Source of the DNA: Pedobacter psychrodurus
GTDB lineage: Bacteria > Bacteroidota > Bacteroidia > Sphingobacteriales > Sphingobacteriaceae
NCBI RefSeq assembly: GCF_004331735.1
Contig: NZ_SJSO01000007.1
Location: 124,001-188,000, forward strand
Direction of reading: 5' to 3'
Length of the DNA stretch: 64,000 bases
The notes beneath the pieces were generated by a model. It saw nothing but the letters and a program-made list of their open reading frames with translations. It ran no database searches and was not told where the DNA came from. Positions 8,181 through 16,657 of this stretch are shown piece after piece. Both the position numbers and the translations under genes were made by a program. Each line of letters starts with the position of its first letter. The stretch's first letter is position 1.

Positions 8181-8214
8181 AGCAGCTTGCTTCGAAACCC
8201 AGCTGCTATTTTTT
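8181..8214 (+). terminator. Terminator-like hairpin 22 bases before the SusC start
   Basis: AGCAGCT (8181-8187) pairs with AGCTGCT (8201-8207), loop of 13 bases, followed by ATTTTTT (8208-8214). It sits between fecR and susC, where full termination would separate regulator from receptor, so it may be an attenuator or a partial terminator that keeps sigma/FecR expression independent of the structural genes. Confidence 0.5.
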
Positions 8215-8235
8215 AACCTCATTCATTACAAAGGT

Positions 8236-11200
8236 ATGAAATTAACTACCCTTTACAACCCCGTGTGCGACATGCGGAGGGTAAAGATTAAATTTTTATT
8301 GGTCATGAAATTGACTACAATTTTATTATTGGTTGGTGCCCTACATGTATCGGCAGCCACCTTTTCTCAAACCGTAACCTTATCCCGTAGAAAAACTTCG
8401 CTTAAGCAGGTTTTTAAGGAGATAAAAAAGCAAACGGGCTATTTTTTCTTTTACAAAGGTCAGTTGCTTCAGGATAAACCTGATGTTACGGTCGAGTTTG
8501 TTAAGGCATCGTTAACAGATGCGTTGAATGCTTCTTTAAAAGATCAAAACCTGAGCTTTAATATCGTTAACAAAACCATCGTAATCAGTAACAAGGAAAA
8601 TGTAGCTGTTACACCAGAACGTGCAGCTGTAAAAGTTGAAGTCAATGGAGTCGTGTTTGATAAAACCACGGGCGAAACCATTCCAGGCGTTACTATTTCC
8701 GTTAAAAATGGTGCAAGTGTAGGCATCACCAACGAAAAAGGCGAATTTAAAGTTAGCGTTGATGAAGGGAGCATGTTGGTTTTCAGTTACGTGGGTTATG
8801 AGCTATTTGAAACCAAAGTTACCGGAACGAAAATGCTCAATATTCAGCTGGTTTCTAAAATGACCCAGATGAACGATGTGGTGGTAACGGGTTATCAAAC
8901 GATTAAAAAAGATAACTATACCGGTAATGCGATTACGATATCTGGCGATCAGCTGAGAAGGGTAAATCCACAAAATTTGCTTCAGAGTATTGGCACGTTC
9001 GATCCTTCATTTAAACTGATCGATAATAATCTTGCAGGCTCCAACCCTAACAGAATTCCTTCTATCAATGTTAGGGGAGCTTCTGCACTGCCAAGCGGTG
9101 ATGGGCAGGTGCTAAGAAGAGATGAAATTCTTGGAACAGCAAATATGCCTGTTTTCATGCTTGACGGATATGAAGTAAGCGTGCAGAAAGTATTTGATTT
9201 GGATGTGAATAGGATTGCATCAGTTACCTCATTAAAAGATGCGGCTGCAACGGCAATCTATGGTTCGCGCGCAGCCAATGGTGTAATCGTGATTACCACT
9301 AAAACACCCTTAGAGGGGAAATTACGGATAGAATACAACTACGAATTGAATCTTACTGCTGCAGATCTAAGCGATTATCAGGTTTTAAATGCAGCTGAAA
9401 AACTAGATTATGAAGTTTTGGCAGGATTATATAATTCTGCGAAACAACAGGTATCTCAAGATCAGCTTGATGAAATTTATTACCACAAAAAAGCTAATGT
9501 TGTTGGTGGTGTTAACAGTTATTGGCTATCTCAACCCTTGCGTAATACCATAGGACATAAGCATGCTGTAAATCTGGATGGTGGTTCACAAGCATTTCGA
9601 TACAATGTAAACCTTCGCTACCAAACAAGGCCCGGAGCAATGAAAGGGTCGGCAAGGGACCAATATTCGGGTGGAATGAGTTTCCAGTATAATGTGAAGA
9701 AAATTCAGTTCAGAAATGAACTATCCATAACACAGGTGGGCGCTACCGAATCTCCCTATGGCGATTTTTCTAATTATGTACGGATGAATCCCTATTACCC
9801 ATTGAAAGATGCCAATGGCATGACGATGAGGATTTCGGATGTATACGAAAAACAAGATCGATCAAAAGAATATGTTTTTAATCCATTGTATGATGCCAGT
9901 TTAAGCAGTTTCAATAAATCTAAGTACACCGAAATTATTGATAACCTTTCTGCCGATGTAGAGGTGGCAAGCAACCTTAGGTTAAGGGCTCAAATGAGTG
10001 TAACCACGCGGTCAAATTCAGATGATATATTCACCTCTCCCCAGGCAAATAAATATTACCTGTACACCGCAGATAAAATAGATGAAAAGGGAGAATACAT
10101 GAATAGGGAAATGAAAGAAACCTATTGGGATAGTAATATTAGGTTAACCTGGCTAAAGCAGATCGGGGGCAATTATTTTAATGCTTTAGTAGGTGTGAAT
10201 GCCCGTACAGAGCTACGCGATCAAAAAGAATTTACGGCTATTGGCTTTGCCAATGATCGTTTTACCAGCATAGGATTTGCCAAGGGTTATGCTGAAGATG
10301 GAAAACCTCAAAGCAGGCTCGAAAAAGCACGACTTTTTGGCTCTTTCTTTACGATGAACTACTCATATAAAAACCGGTACCTGATGGATGGAACTGTTCG
10401 TATTGACGGTTCTTCAAAATTCGGAGTGAACAATAAACTGGCTCCTTTTTGGTCGTTCGGATTAGGATGGAATGTACACCAGGAGGAATTTCTTAAGGAT
10501 AATCATGTGATTAGCCAGCTTAGAATAAAGGCCTCTACAGGCCTTACAGGTTCGGTAGAGTTTGATCCTTACTTATCAAAAACCATTTATAAGTATAATA
10601 CCGGAAATTGGTATTCATCGGGTATTGGTGCGGGGGTAAACAGTTATGGAAATGAAAACCTTGGGTGGCAAAAAACGAGGATGACGGATATTGGTATCGA
10701 CATCGGCCTGTTTAAAGATCGTATTATGATTACGCCCAGAATATATAAGAAGTTTACCAAAGACATTTTAGCCGATATTACATTGCCGCCATCAACAGGA
10801 TTTCTATCCTATAAAGAAAACCTTGGAGATATGGAAAACAAAGGGGCTGAGTTGGGGCTGGTAATAGATGCTGTGAGAAGCAAAGACTGGTCGGTAAATC
10901 TAAACGCGAGTATGGTTTCCAACAGGAATAAGGTAGTAAGAATCTCAAACGCATTAAAGAAGTACAACGATAGGGCAGATGAACTGCAGTCATTGAAACC
11001 AGGAGAAGGTGGTTACCGGGGCATTCCCTTACTTAGATTTAGCGAAGGGCAGCCTTTCAATGCCATTTATGGCGTGCGTTCGTTAGGCATAGATCCGGAA
11101 AACGGACGTGAATTATACATCAAAAAAGATGGTACACTTACATACGACTACGATAAGAGAGACTATGTTGTAATTGGAGATCCCAATCCGAAAGTGAGCG

Positions 11201-11637
11201 GATACTTTGGTGGAACGGTTAACTACAAAAGATTTAGCCTTTATGTGCAGTTTCAAACTTTTTTCGGTGGCGACAAATATAACCTAACACTGGTAGAGCG
11301 TGTTGAAAATGCTGATCCAAGATATAACGTTGATAAGCGTGTATTCGAAGAAAAATGGAAGCAGTCTGGCGACCTCTCTTTTTATAAAAACATAGCAGAT
11401 AATGGTGAGACCGATGTAAGCTCGAGATTTATACAGCCTGATAATCTGATCAACCTTCAATCAGTTAACTTTTCTTATGATATGAATAAAAAAATCGCAT
11501 CTAAATTATCGATGTCGAGTCTCATATTTCAGATAACGGCCAACGATGTAGTGCATTGGTCATCAGTAAAAGAAGAAAGGGGAATTAATTATCCATTTAC
11601 CAGGAGTTTAACCTTTTCCGTTCGAGCGGCCTTTTAA
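8236..11637 (+). CDS. SusC/RagA family TonB-linked outer membrane transducer with STN domain
   Basis: A 1133-residue outer-membrane TonB-dependent transporter. Order of parts: a long signal region (to about residue 42, hydrophobic core MKLTTILLLVGALHVSA); the STN secretin/TonB short N-terminal domain (about 46-120, TLSRRKTSLKQVFKEIKKQTGYFFFY) that contacts FecR; a carboxypeptidase-regulatory-like beta-sandwich (about 136-205); the TonB-box-like DVVVTGY at 214-220; the plug (to about 355, with INVRGASAL and the SusC signature SLKDAAATAIYGSRAANGVIVITTK); then the beta-barrel ending in TRSLTFSVRAAF with the terminal phenylalanine expected for BAM recognition. The STN domain and the sigma/FecR genes in front show it is a signalling transporter. 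It is followed 32 bases later by its SusD partner. The substrate cannot be read from the sequence; linkage to thiol-redox proteins and a protease rather than glycosidases suggests peptides or another non-glycan nutrient. Confidence 0.95.
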   Translation: MKLTTLYNPVCDMRRVKIKFLLVMKLTTILLLVGALHVSAATFSQTVTLSRRKTSLKQVFKEIKKQTGYFFFYKGQLLQDKPDVTVEFVKASLTDALNASLKDQNLSFNIVNKTIVISNKENVAVTPERAAVKVEVNGVVFDKTTGETIPGVTISVKNGASVGITNEKGEFKVSVDEGSMLVFSYVGYELFETKVTGTKMLNIQLVSKMTQMNDVVVTGYQTIKKDNYTGNAITISGDQLRRVNPQNLLQSIGTFDPSFKLIDNNLAGSNPNRIPSINVRGASALPSGDGQVLRRDEILGTANMPVFMLDGYEVSVQKVFDLDVNRIASVTSLKDAAATAIYGSRAANGVIVITTKTPLEGKLRIEYNYELNLTAADLSDYQVLNAAEKLDYEVLAGLYNSAKQQVSQDQLDEIYYHKKANVVGGVNSYWLSQPLRNTIGHKHAVNLDGGSQAFRYNVNLRYQTRPGAMKGSARDQYSGGMSFQYNVKKIQFRNELSITQVGATESPYGDFSNYVRMNPYYPLKDANGMTMRISDVYEKQDRSKEYVFNPLYDASLSSFNKSKYTEIIDNLSADVEVASNLRLRAQMSVTTRSNSDDIFTSPQANKYYLYTADKIDEKGEYMNREMKETYWDSNIRLTWLKQIGGNYFNALVGVNARTELRDQKEFTAIGFANDRFTSIGFAKGYAEDGKPQSRLEKARLFGSFFTMNYSYKNRYLMDGTVRIDGSSKFGVNNKLAPFWSFGLGWNVHQEEFLKDNHVISQLRIKASTGLTGSVEFDPYLSKTIYKYNTGNWYSSGIGAGVNSYGNENLGWQKTRMTDIGIDIGLFKDRIMITPRIYKKFTKDILADITLPPSTGFLSYKENLGDMENKGAELGLVIDAVRSKDWSVNLNASMVSNRNKVVRISNALKKYNDRADELQSLKPGEGGYRGIPLLRFSEGQPFNAIYGVRSLGIDPENGRELYIKKDGTLTYDYDKRDYVVIGDPNPKVSGYFGGTVNYKRFSLYVQFQTFFGGDKYNLTLVERVENADPRYNVDKRVFEEKWKQSGDLSFYKNIADNGETDVSSRFIQPDNLINLQSVNFSYDMNKKIASKLSMSSLIFQITANDVVHWSSVKEERGINYPFTRSLTFSVRAAF

Positions 11638-11669
11638 GCTATTCATTAACGGATTTAAAATATAAAAAC

Positions 11670-13160
11670 ATGAAAATTAGATTGTTAATCTGCCTCATCT
11701 TAATAACAGGGTTGTTTAGTTCCTGCAAGAAATGGCTGGAAGTTGAGCCGGAATCAGAAATAGCTGCTCCAATTTTATTCAGTACCGAAAATGGCTTTAT
11801 GGAAGCAATAAACGGCGTGTATAACCGCAGTACAGAATCAGATCTGTACGGTAAAGAACTTACATTTGGTACAACAGAGGTACTGGCTCAAAATTTTTCT
11901 ATGCGTGATGACGGACAGGATTATAGGCAGACTTCATTGTACAATTATAAACATGGTGAGTTTATTAAACGTAAGGATAAAATTTGGGCTGGCTTATATA
12001 ATGCCATTGTAAACTGTAACCTGATCCTCGAAAATGTAGATGCAAAAAGGAACATTTTTAGTGGTAATAATTACACCATTATCAAAGGGGAAGCACTTGC
12101 ATTGAGAGCCTATTTGCATTTCGACCTGTTGCGTCTTTTTGCGCCTTCTTATTTGAGAAACCCCGCTGCAAAAGGAATTCCCTATGCGAACAAATACACG
12201 AAAGATATTACTCCGGTTTCTACCGTTTCGGAAACCATTGATCTCATTACCAAAGATTTGGAGGAGTCGAAACAACTATTAGTGGTCGATCCGATTCGGA
12301 GTGCCAGTTATATGGTGAACTATCCCTTAGTTACTGATACGCTGAAAAATTCAGAAGAGAAGAGCTCAAGTCTTTTCTTGCAGAACAGAAGGCATCGCCT
12401 GAATTATTATGCTGTATGTGGAACGCTTGCCAGGGTTTACCTTTATAAAAATGATAAGGTTAAAGCCTTACTTAATGCTAAGGAGGTAATCGACTCAAAA
12501 AAATTCCCTTGGACAGCAAAAAGTGATTTTGAGGCATTCGAAGATTCCAAGAAAGACCGTATTCTTTATAAGGAACTTGTTTTTGGATGGTATATACCAG
12601 GTGCTGCAAAAGAAATAAAAGACAATTGGTTTCAAAGTGGCACCAGGGGCTTTTACCTGATTGAGGACGCTGCAGATTATATTTATGAAAAGGCAACCGC
12701 CGGAGCAAGTGATTCTCGTTATAAATACTGGTTATCTGCTACTTCAAGCCAATCATCAAGGTCTTACGACATCGTTAAATACCGTAGAAACCCTTTAAGC
12801 GCTGAAGTAAATGCAAATCTACATTACCTGATGGCTCCTGCAATCAGGCTTAGTGAGATGTATTACATCGCTGCCGAGTGTTCATATGCAAATAATCCTG
12901 CAACCGCAATCAATTACCTTAAGCAGGTTCGTGAAGCTAGGCAAATAGGCGATCCTTTGACCATAAATAACGAAGAAGATTTATTAAAAGAACTACTCAA
13001 AGATGCCCGTAAGGAATGGTTAGCAGAAGGCCAGTTGTTCTATATGTATAAAAGGCTTAATAGAGGTATAGTTGGGCAAACCGGGGTAATCATTCCTGCT
13101 TCCGATAATATTTTCGTACTCCCTCTTCCTAACGATGAGATTGTTTATGGCGGCAGGTAA
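11670..13160 (+). CDS. RagB/SusD family nutrient-binding outer membrane lipoprotein
   Basis: A 496-residue lipoprotein: signal peptide with lipobox LFSSC (C19) followed by KKW, the usual start of mature SusD proteins (CKKWLEVEPESE). The N-terminal SusD-like domain has NGFMEAINGVYN and the TPR region has GEALALRAYLHFDLLRLFAP, a strongly conserved SusD signature. The C-terminal part has APAIRLSEMYYIAAECSY and KEWLAEGQLFYMYKRLNRG, matching the conserved RKEL/REfxxEGxRxxDLxRxG end of the family, slightly divergent. It caps the SusC barrel on the cell surface and delivers ligand. It is in the same operon, 32 bases after SusC and 29 before the DUF4843 gene. Confidence 0.93.
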   Translation: MKIRLLICLILITGLFSSCKKWLEVEPESEIAAPILFSTENGFMEAINGVYNRSTESDLYGKELTFGTTEVLAQNFSMRDDGQDYRQTSLYNYKHGEFIKRKDKIWAGLYNAIVNCNLILENVDAKRNIFSGNNYTIIKGEALALRAYLHFDLLRLFAPSYLRNPAAKGIPYANKYTKDITPVSTVSETIDLITKDLEESKQLLVVDPIRSASYMVNYPLVTDTLKNSEEKSSSLFLQNRRHRLNYYAVCGTLARVYLYKNDKVKALLNAKEVIDSKKFPWTAKSDFEAFEDSKKDRILYKELVFGWYIPGAAKEIKDNWFQSGTRGFYLIEDAADYIYEKATAGASDSRYKYWLSATSSQSSRSYDIVKYRRNPLSAEVNANLHYLMAPAIRLSEMYYIAAECSYANNPATAINYLKQVREARQIGDPLTINNEEDLLKELLKDARKEWLAEGQLFYMYKRLNRGIVGQTGVIIPASDNIFVLPLPNDEIVYGGR

Positions 13161-13189
13161 AACAATTTGAAATTTAATAATAGCAAATT

Positions 13190-13999
13190 ATGAAAATATA
13201 TATATTAATATTCGCAATTATCTGTCTTGTTTCTTGCAAGAAAGCAGAAGAAATGCGGTTTGATCACAGTGCCAATGTCTATTTCGACATTTATAATGGT
13301 GATAAAGACAGTATAGTAAGAACCTTTGCCTATAATCCTACACGCGCTCAGGATACCGTATGGTTACCGGTACGTTTATCCGGAATCAGAACAGATGTAG
13401 AGCGAAAATTTAGTGCGCGGGTAGACCTTGATTCTTCTACTGCCACTCCTGGAATTCATTATGAAGCTTTGAAGGCACAATATTCAATTCTTCCAAATAG
13501 AGGGATAGGATACATTCCTGTTGTTATCTATAACAAGGATAAGGAACTTGAAAACAGATCGGTTTCAATACTGATCAAATTAACCGGTACATCCGATCTG
13601 GGCATCGAAAATCCTTATTTGATCAGGGCGAAAGTAGTATTCTCCTCCAAATTGGAAAAACCAGATTGGTGGGATGCCTGGCCTCTTCCTCCTTATTCGA
13701 GAACCAAACACGAGTTGTTTATTCTGGTAACCGCACAAACCTCCCTTTCTACCAGCGGACTGGATGCACCGAAAAATCTCTATTATATAGGCTTGTTAAC
13801 CACTATGCTAAACAATCCATTTAATTGGGTAACTAAAAATCAAGCAAAAGGCTACGTAATTGAAGAGGTAACTGCAGGTAATACCAATAGCTATTATTTC
13901 TATAATAAAAGCAATCCGGCCAAAAAAACGCTTTTGAGAAAAAACATGCAGAATGGCAAATATTATTTTATAGATGAAAACGGCAATGAGGTTATTTAA
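13190..13999 (+). CDS. DUF4843 domain lipoprotein
   Basis: A 269-residue lipoprotein with lipobox LVSC (C16) and mature start KKAEEMRF. Residues about 25-160 match DUF4843: a short strand VYFDIYN, then KDSIVRTFAYN, VWLPVRLSG and a central region with ATPGIHYEAL, resembling Calx-beta/immunoglobulin-like sandwiches. The family is found almost only beside SusC/SusD genes and is presumed to be a surface-exposed accessory protein; its ligand is unknown. It lies between SusD and the PKD-like lipoprotein, a fixed gene order seen in many Bacteroidota FecI/FecR-SusCD loci (family knowledge). Spacing of 29 and 10 bases indicates one transcript. Confidence 0.85.
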   Translation: MKIYILIFAIICLVSCKKAEEMRFDHSANVYFDIYNGDKDSIVRTFAYNPTRAQDTVWLPVRLSGIRTDVERKFSARVDLDSSTATPGIHYEALKAQYSILPNRGIGYIPVVIYNKDKELENRSVSILIKLTGTSDLGIENPYLIRAKVVFSSKLEKPDWWDAWPLPPYSRTKHELFILVTAQTSLSTSGLDAPKNLYYIGLLTTMLNNPFNWVTKNQAKGYVIEEVTAGNTNSYYFYNKSNPAKKTLLRKNMQNGKYYFIDENGNEVI

Positions 14000-14009
14000 A
14001 TATAAAAAC

Positions 14010-15431
14010 ATGAATATTAAAAAATTAATCTTGTTAATAATGGCTGTGGTTTCTCTAGCCGCATGCCATAAAGACTTAGGTAATTACGATATCGATATGC
14101 CTATTGAGCCTAAACTGGCTAACCTCGATTCTGTTTATACTGCAAGTGTAGGAGACAGTTTGATCATCAAACCGAAAATAGAAGGTGCCGATGCTGCAAA
14201 TGTAGAACTTCAATGGAAAATCAGTGTAATGGAAGGGAATGACGTCCTTTATACCGGTCCGGCCTTAAGGATCATATTCGGTTTGCAGGCTAAAAGATAT
14301 GCTGCCCGTCTTACCGTCTTCAACAAGGCGAACGGCATGAAATATTTTCATAATTTTTACATAGACGGAGGAACCGAATTTGCCAGTGGTACAACGGTGT
14401 TAAGTGTTGAAAAAGGAATCACACAGTTTTCATTTGTAAAACCAGATGGTAGTGTACAGGCACGTTTGTACAGGGCCATGCAAGGGAAAGATCTGCCTCC
14501 AAACCCCACGAATTTATTTCTGCTTAGAAATACATTTACTGGTGGTACCTTATTGGGTTATTGGATTATTACAAAAAATGGCGGAACCAGGTTGGAACCA
14601 AATACCATGCAGGAAGATCCAAAGTATCCAAATACACTCAAAGATAACTTCTTTACACAGCCAGATGATCTCGAAGTTGGTTCACTGATCTCGCATCCTC
14701 AAGGGGTGATGATGGGCGTTGTAAATGGTAAGTTTTACGGTGGAACAACGAGCACATGGGATCAGGCAGCTACTTATGGAATGTTTGGTTTACCAGCTGA
14801 TGGTGATTATGAACTGGCTCCTTCTTTTGTGATGAGTTTTACGCAGTCAGCTACTTATTTTATTGGCTTCGACAAAAACAGAAAGCAATTTGTCCGGATT
14901 AATCTTTATGGAGCGCCTGTTTATTTTGGTACCCAATACTCAGTTACCACAACAAATGCTTTCGATCCTACAAACGTAGGTATGGATCTTGTTCATTTGG
15001 AGCAGCTTAATAATGCTGATTGTTTTGCCTATTGTAAGGGAACCGATGGAAAAATTTATGAATTAAAGTTCAATGTTCAGTTTAACGGACCATTCACCTT
15101 TACACCTCAACATAAACGTCTTTTTGTGCGTCAGGAATTAATTAATGAAAATACAAAATGGAGCGGTGCTAAAAATGGCGTAATCTATATTGCCAATGGC
15201 AGTAAGGTATATCGATATAATCCCGTAAATGAAGAACTGAGAGAATTGGCCACCAGCTTTAGTGGAAAAACGATTACGATGCTAAAACTTACCGAAGATG
15301 AAGAAACGCTGATGGTCGCAACAGAAGAAACCGTTTCTTTTCTAAATATATCTACCGGAATGAATGGTGTATTCATTAAAAAGATTGAAGGAATCCCTGG
15401 TGCTCCTGTAGATATTGCCATCAGAAAATAA
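14010..15431 (+). CDS. PKD-like family surface lipoprotein
   Basis: A 473-residue lipoprotein; lipobox SLAAC (C19), mature start HKDLGNYDID. The N-terminal 130 residues form a PKD/Ig-like module (VGDSLIIKPKIEG ... VELQWKIS ... AARLTVFNKANGMKYFHNFYI), and the C-terminal 300 residues look like a beta-propeller-type repeat region (GKFYGGT, GKIYELKF, NGVIYIANGSKVYRYNP, ETVSFLNIST). This matches the 'PKD-like family' lipoproteins that accompany DUF4843 proteins. The frame is open to an ATG at 13974 inside the previous gene; the ATG at 14010 is chosen because it gives a correct lipoprotein signal. It probably sits at the cell surface as an accessory binding or scaffold protein of the SusCD complex; direct function is unknown. 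Confidence 0.82.
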   Translation: MNIKKLILLIMAVVSLAACHKDLGNYDIDMPIEPKLANLDSVYTASVGDSLIIKPKIEGADAANVELQWKISVMEGNDVLYTGPALRIIFGLQAKRYAARLTVFNKANGMKYFHNFYIDGGTEFASGTTVLSVEKGITQFSFVKPDGSVQARLYRAMQGKDLPPNPTNLFLLRNTFTGGTLLGYWIITKNGGTRLEPNTMQEDPKYPNTLKDNFFTQPDDLEVGSLISHPQGVMMGVVNGKFYGGTTSTWDQAATYGMFGLPADGDYELAPSFVMSFTQSATYFIGFDKNRKQFVRINLYGAPVYFGTQYSVTTTNAFDPTNVGMDLVHLEQLNNADCFAYCKGTDGKIYELKFNVQFNGPFTFTPQHKRLFVRQELINENTKWSGAKNGVIYIANGSKVYRYNPVNEELRELATSFSGKTITMLKLTEDEETLMVATEETVSFLNISTGMNGVFIKKIEGIPGAPVDIAIRK

Positions 15432-15438
15432 CCTTATT

Positions 15439-15471
15439 CCATGCTTAGGCCGTCAAAAATCTTAAGCATGG
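15439..15471 (+). terminator. Hairpin between the PKD-like lipoprotein and TlpA genes
   Basis: CCATGCTTA (15439-15447) pairs perfectly with TAAGCATGG (15463-15471), loop of 15 bases, followed by an A/T-rich tract ATTTAATTA without a clean T run. It could be a weak terminator or an mRNA-stabilising 3' end that lowers expression of the redox genes relative to the SusCD part of the operon. Confidence 0.45.
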
Positions 15472-15500
15472 ATTTAATTAACTCATAAAGAAACATACAC

Positions 15501-16634
15501 ATGAAAATCATAAAATTAGCAGTATTGGCCTTTTTATTCCCGGTTTTATGCTGGGCACAAGCGCCAAATTTTAGTTTAACAGGTAAAATAGGCACATTGG
15601 GTGCTCCTGCAAAAGCCTATATCGATTATATGGATAATGGCGTTAGCCACGAAGATTCTGTAGCCTTGGTTAATGGAACTTTTAAATTTGCCGGACATAT
15701 TTCAGGCAATGCCTATGCCCGTATGGCGCTCGATCATACCGGAGGCGGTAAAGGCAAGGCCGTTTATACCGGCGACGTGATTTACTTTTATTTTGGCAAG
15801 GAGCAGGTAAGCATTACTTCAAAAGATTCTTTAGAAAATGCAGTTTTTGCTGGCTCGAAAGTGTACCAGGAATATGATGCCTATAACAAAGCCATCGGCG
15901 GTACCATTATGGCCCTTACCAAAGCAGTGAATATCGATTTTAACAGCGGTACACCCGAACAGCAAAAAGATACTGCTTACATGAAAGCAGTAGATCTGCG
16001 GTACAGGAAAAATATCCAGAACAGGACCGACAAACAGTTTCAATTTGCGAAAGAACACCCAACTTCATACTTCGCGTTAGTGGCATTATCAGAAGCTGCT
16101 GGAAGTAAGGTTGATGTAGCTAAAGTTGAGCCGCTTTTTAATGCATTAAATAAAGCGTACCGCGAAACCGATATGGGTAAAGAACTCGCTCAACGTATTG
16201 CGGCAAGCGGCATTACTGCGGTCGGAAACATAGCGCCTCTTTTTACGCAGAATAATGTAGTAGGCAAGCCAGTTTCATTGGCTAGTTTAAAAGGAAAGGT
16301 TGTATTGGTTGAGTTTTGGGCAAGCTGGTGTGGACCATGCAGGTCAGAAAACCCCAACCTGGTAAAACAATACCAGACCTATAAAGATAAAGGCTTCGAA
16401 ATTATTTCAGTTTCATTGGATAATGTAAAAGAACGCTGGTTAGAAGCCATTGAAAAAGATGGTTTAGATTGGATCCATGTATCTGATCTGAAAGGCTGGA
16501 ATAACGAAGTGGGCCGTTTATATGGCGTACGTGCTGTACCTGCAAGTTTCCTGGTAGATGAACAGGGCAAAATCATCGGCAATGGTCTTCGCGGCGAACC
16601 TTTGAATAAAAAACTGGCTGAAATATTCAATTAG
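15501..16634 (+). CDS. TlpA-like thiol-disulfide oxidoreductase with N-terminal DUF4369-like domain
   Basis: A 377-residue exported protein. Signal peptide ends LCWAQA (about residue 20). Residues 22-120 form a DUF4369-like beta domain (FSLTGKIGTLGAPAKAYIDY ... DSVALVNGTFKFAGHI). Residues about 238-377 are a TlpA/ResA-type thioredoxin domain with the active site WASWCGPC (C277, C280), and the cis-proline loop GVRAVPASFLVDEQGKI. In Bacteroidota such proteins are periplasmic and reduce disulfides in cytochrome c maturation or in substrates and partner proteins. It opens the second half of the operon, 69 bases after the PKD-like lipoprotein and 23 bases before the ThuA/DsbD fusion gene, which may be its electron donor or acceptor (inference). 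Confidence 0.92.
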   Translation: MKIIKLAVLAFLFPVLCWAQAPNFSLTGKIGTLGAPAKAYIDYMDNGVSHEDSVALVNGTFKFAGHISGNAYARMALDHTGGGKGKAVYTGDVIYFYFGKEQVSITSKDSLENAVFAGSKVYQEYDAYNKAIGGTIMALTKAVNIDFNSGTPEQQKDTAYMKAVDLRYRKNIQNRTDKQFQFAKEHPTSYFALVALSEAAGSKVDVAKVEPLFNALNKAYRETDMGKELAQRIAASGITAVGNIAPLFTQNNVVGKPVSLASLKGKVVLVEFWASWCGPCRSENPNLVKQYQTYKDKGFEIISVSLDNVKERWLEAIEKDGLDWIHVSDLKGWNNEVGRLYGVRAVPASFLVDEQGKIIGNGLRGEPLNKKLAEIFN

Positions 16635-16657
16635 TGGTTTTCAATAAAATATAGATC

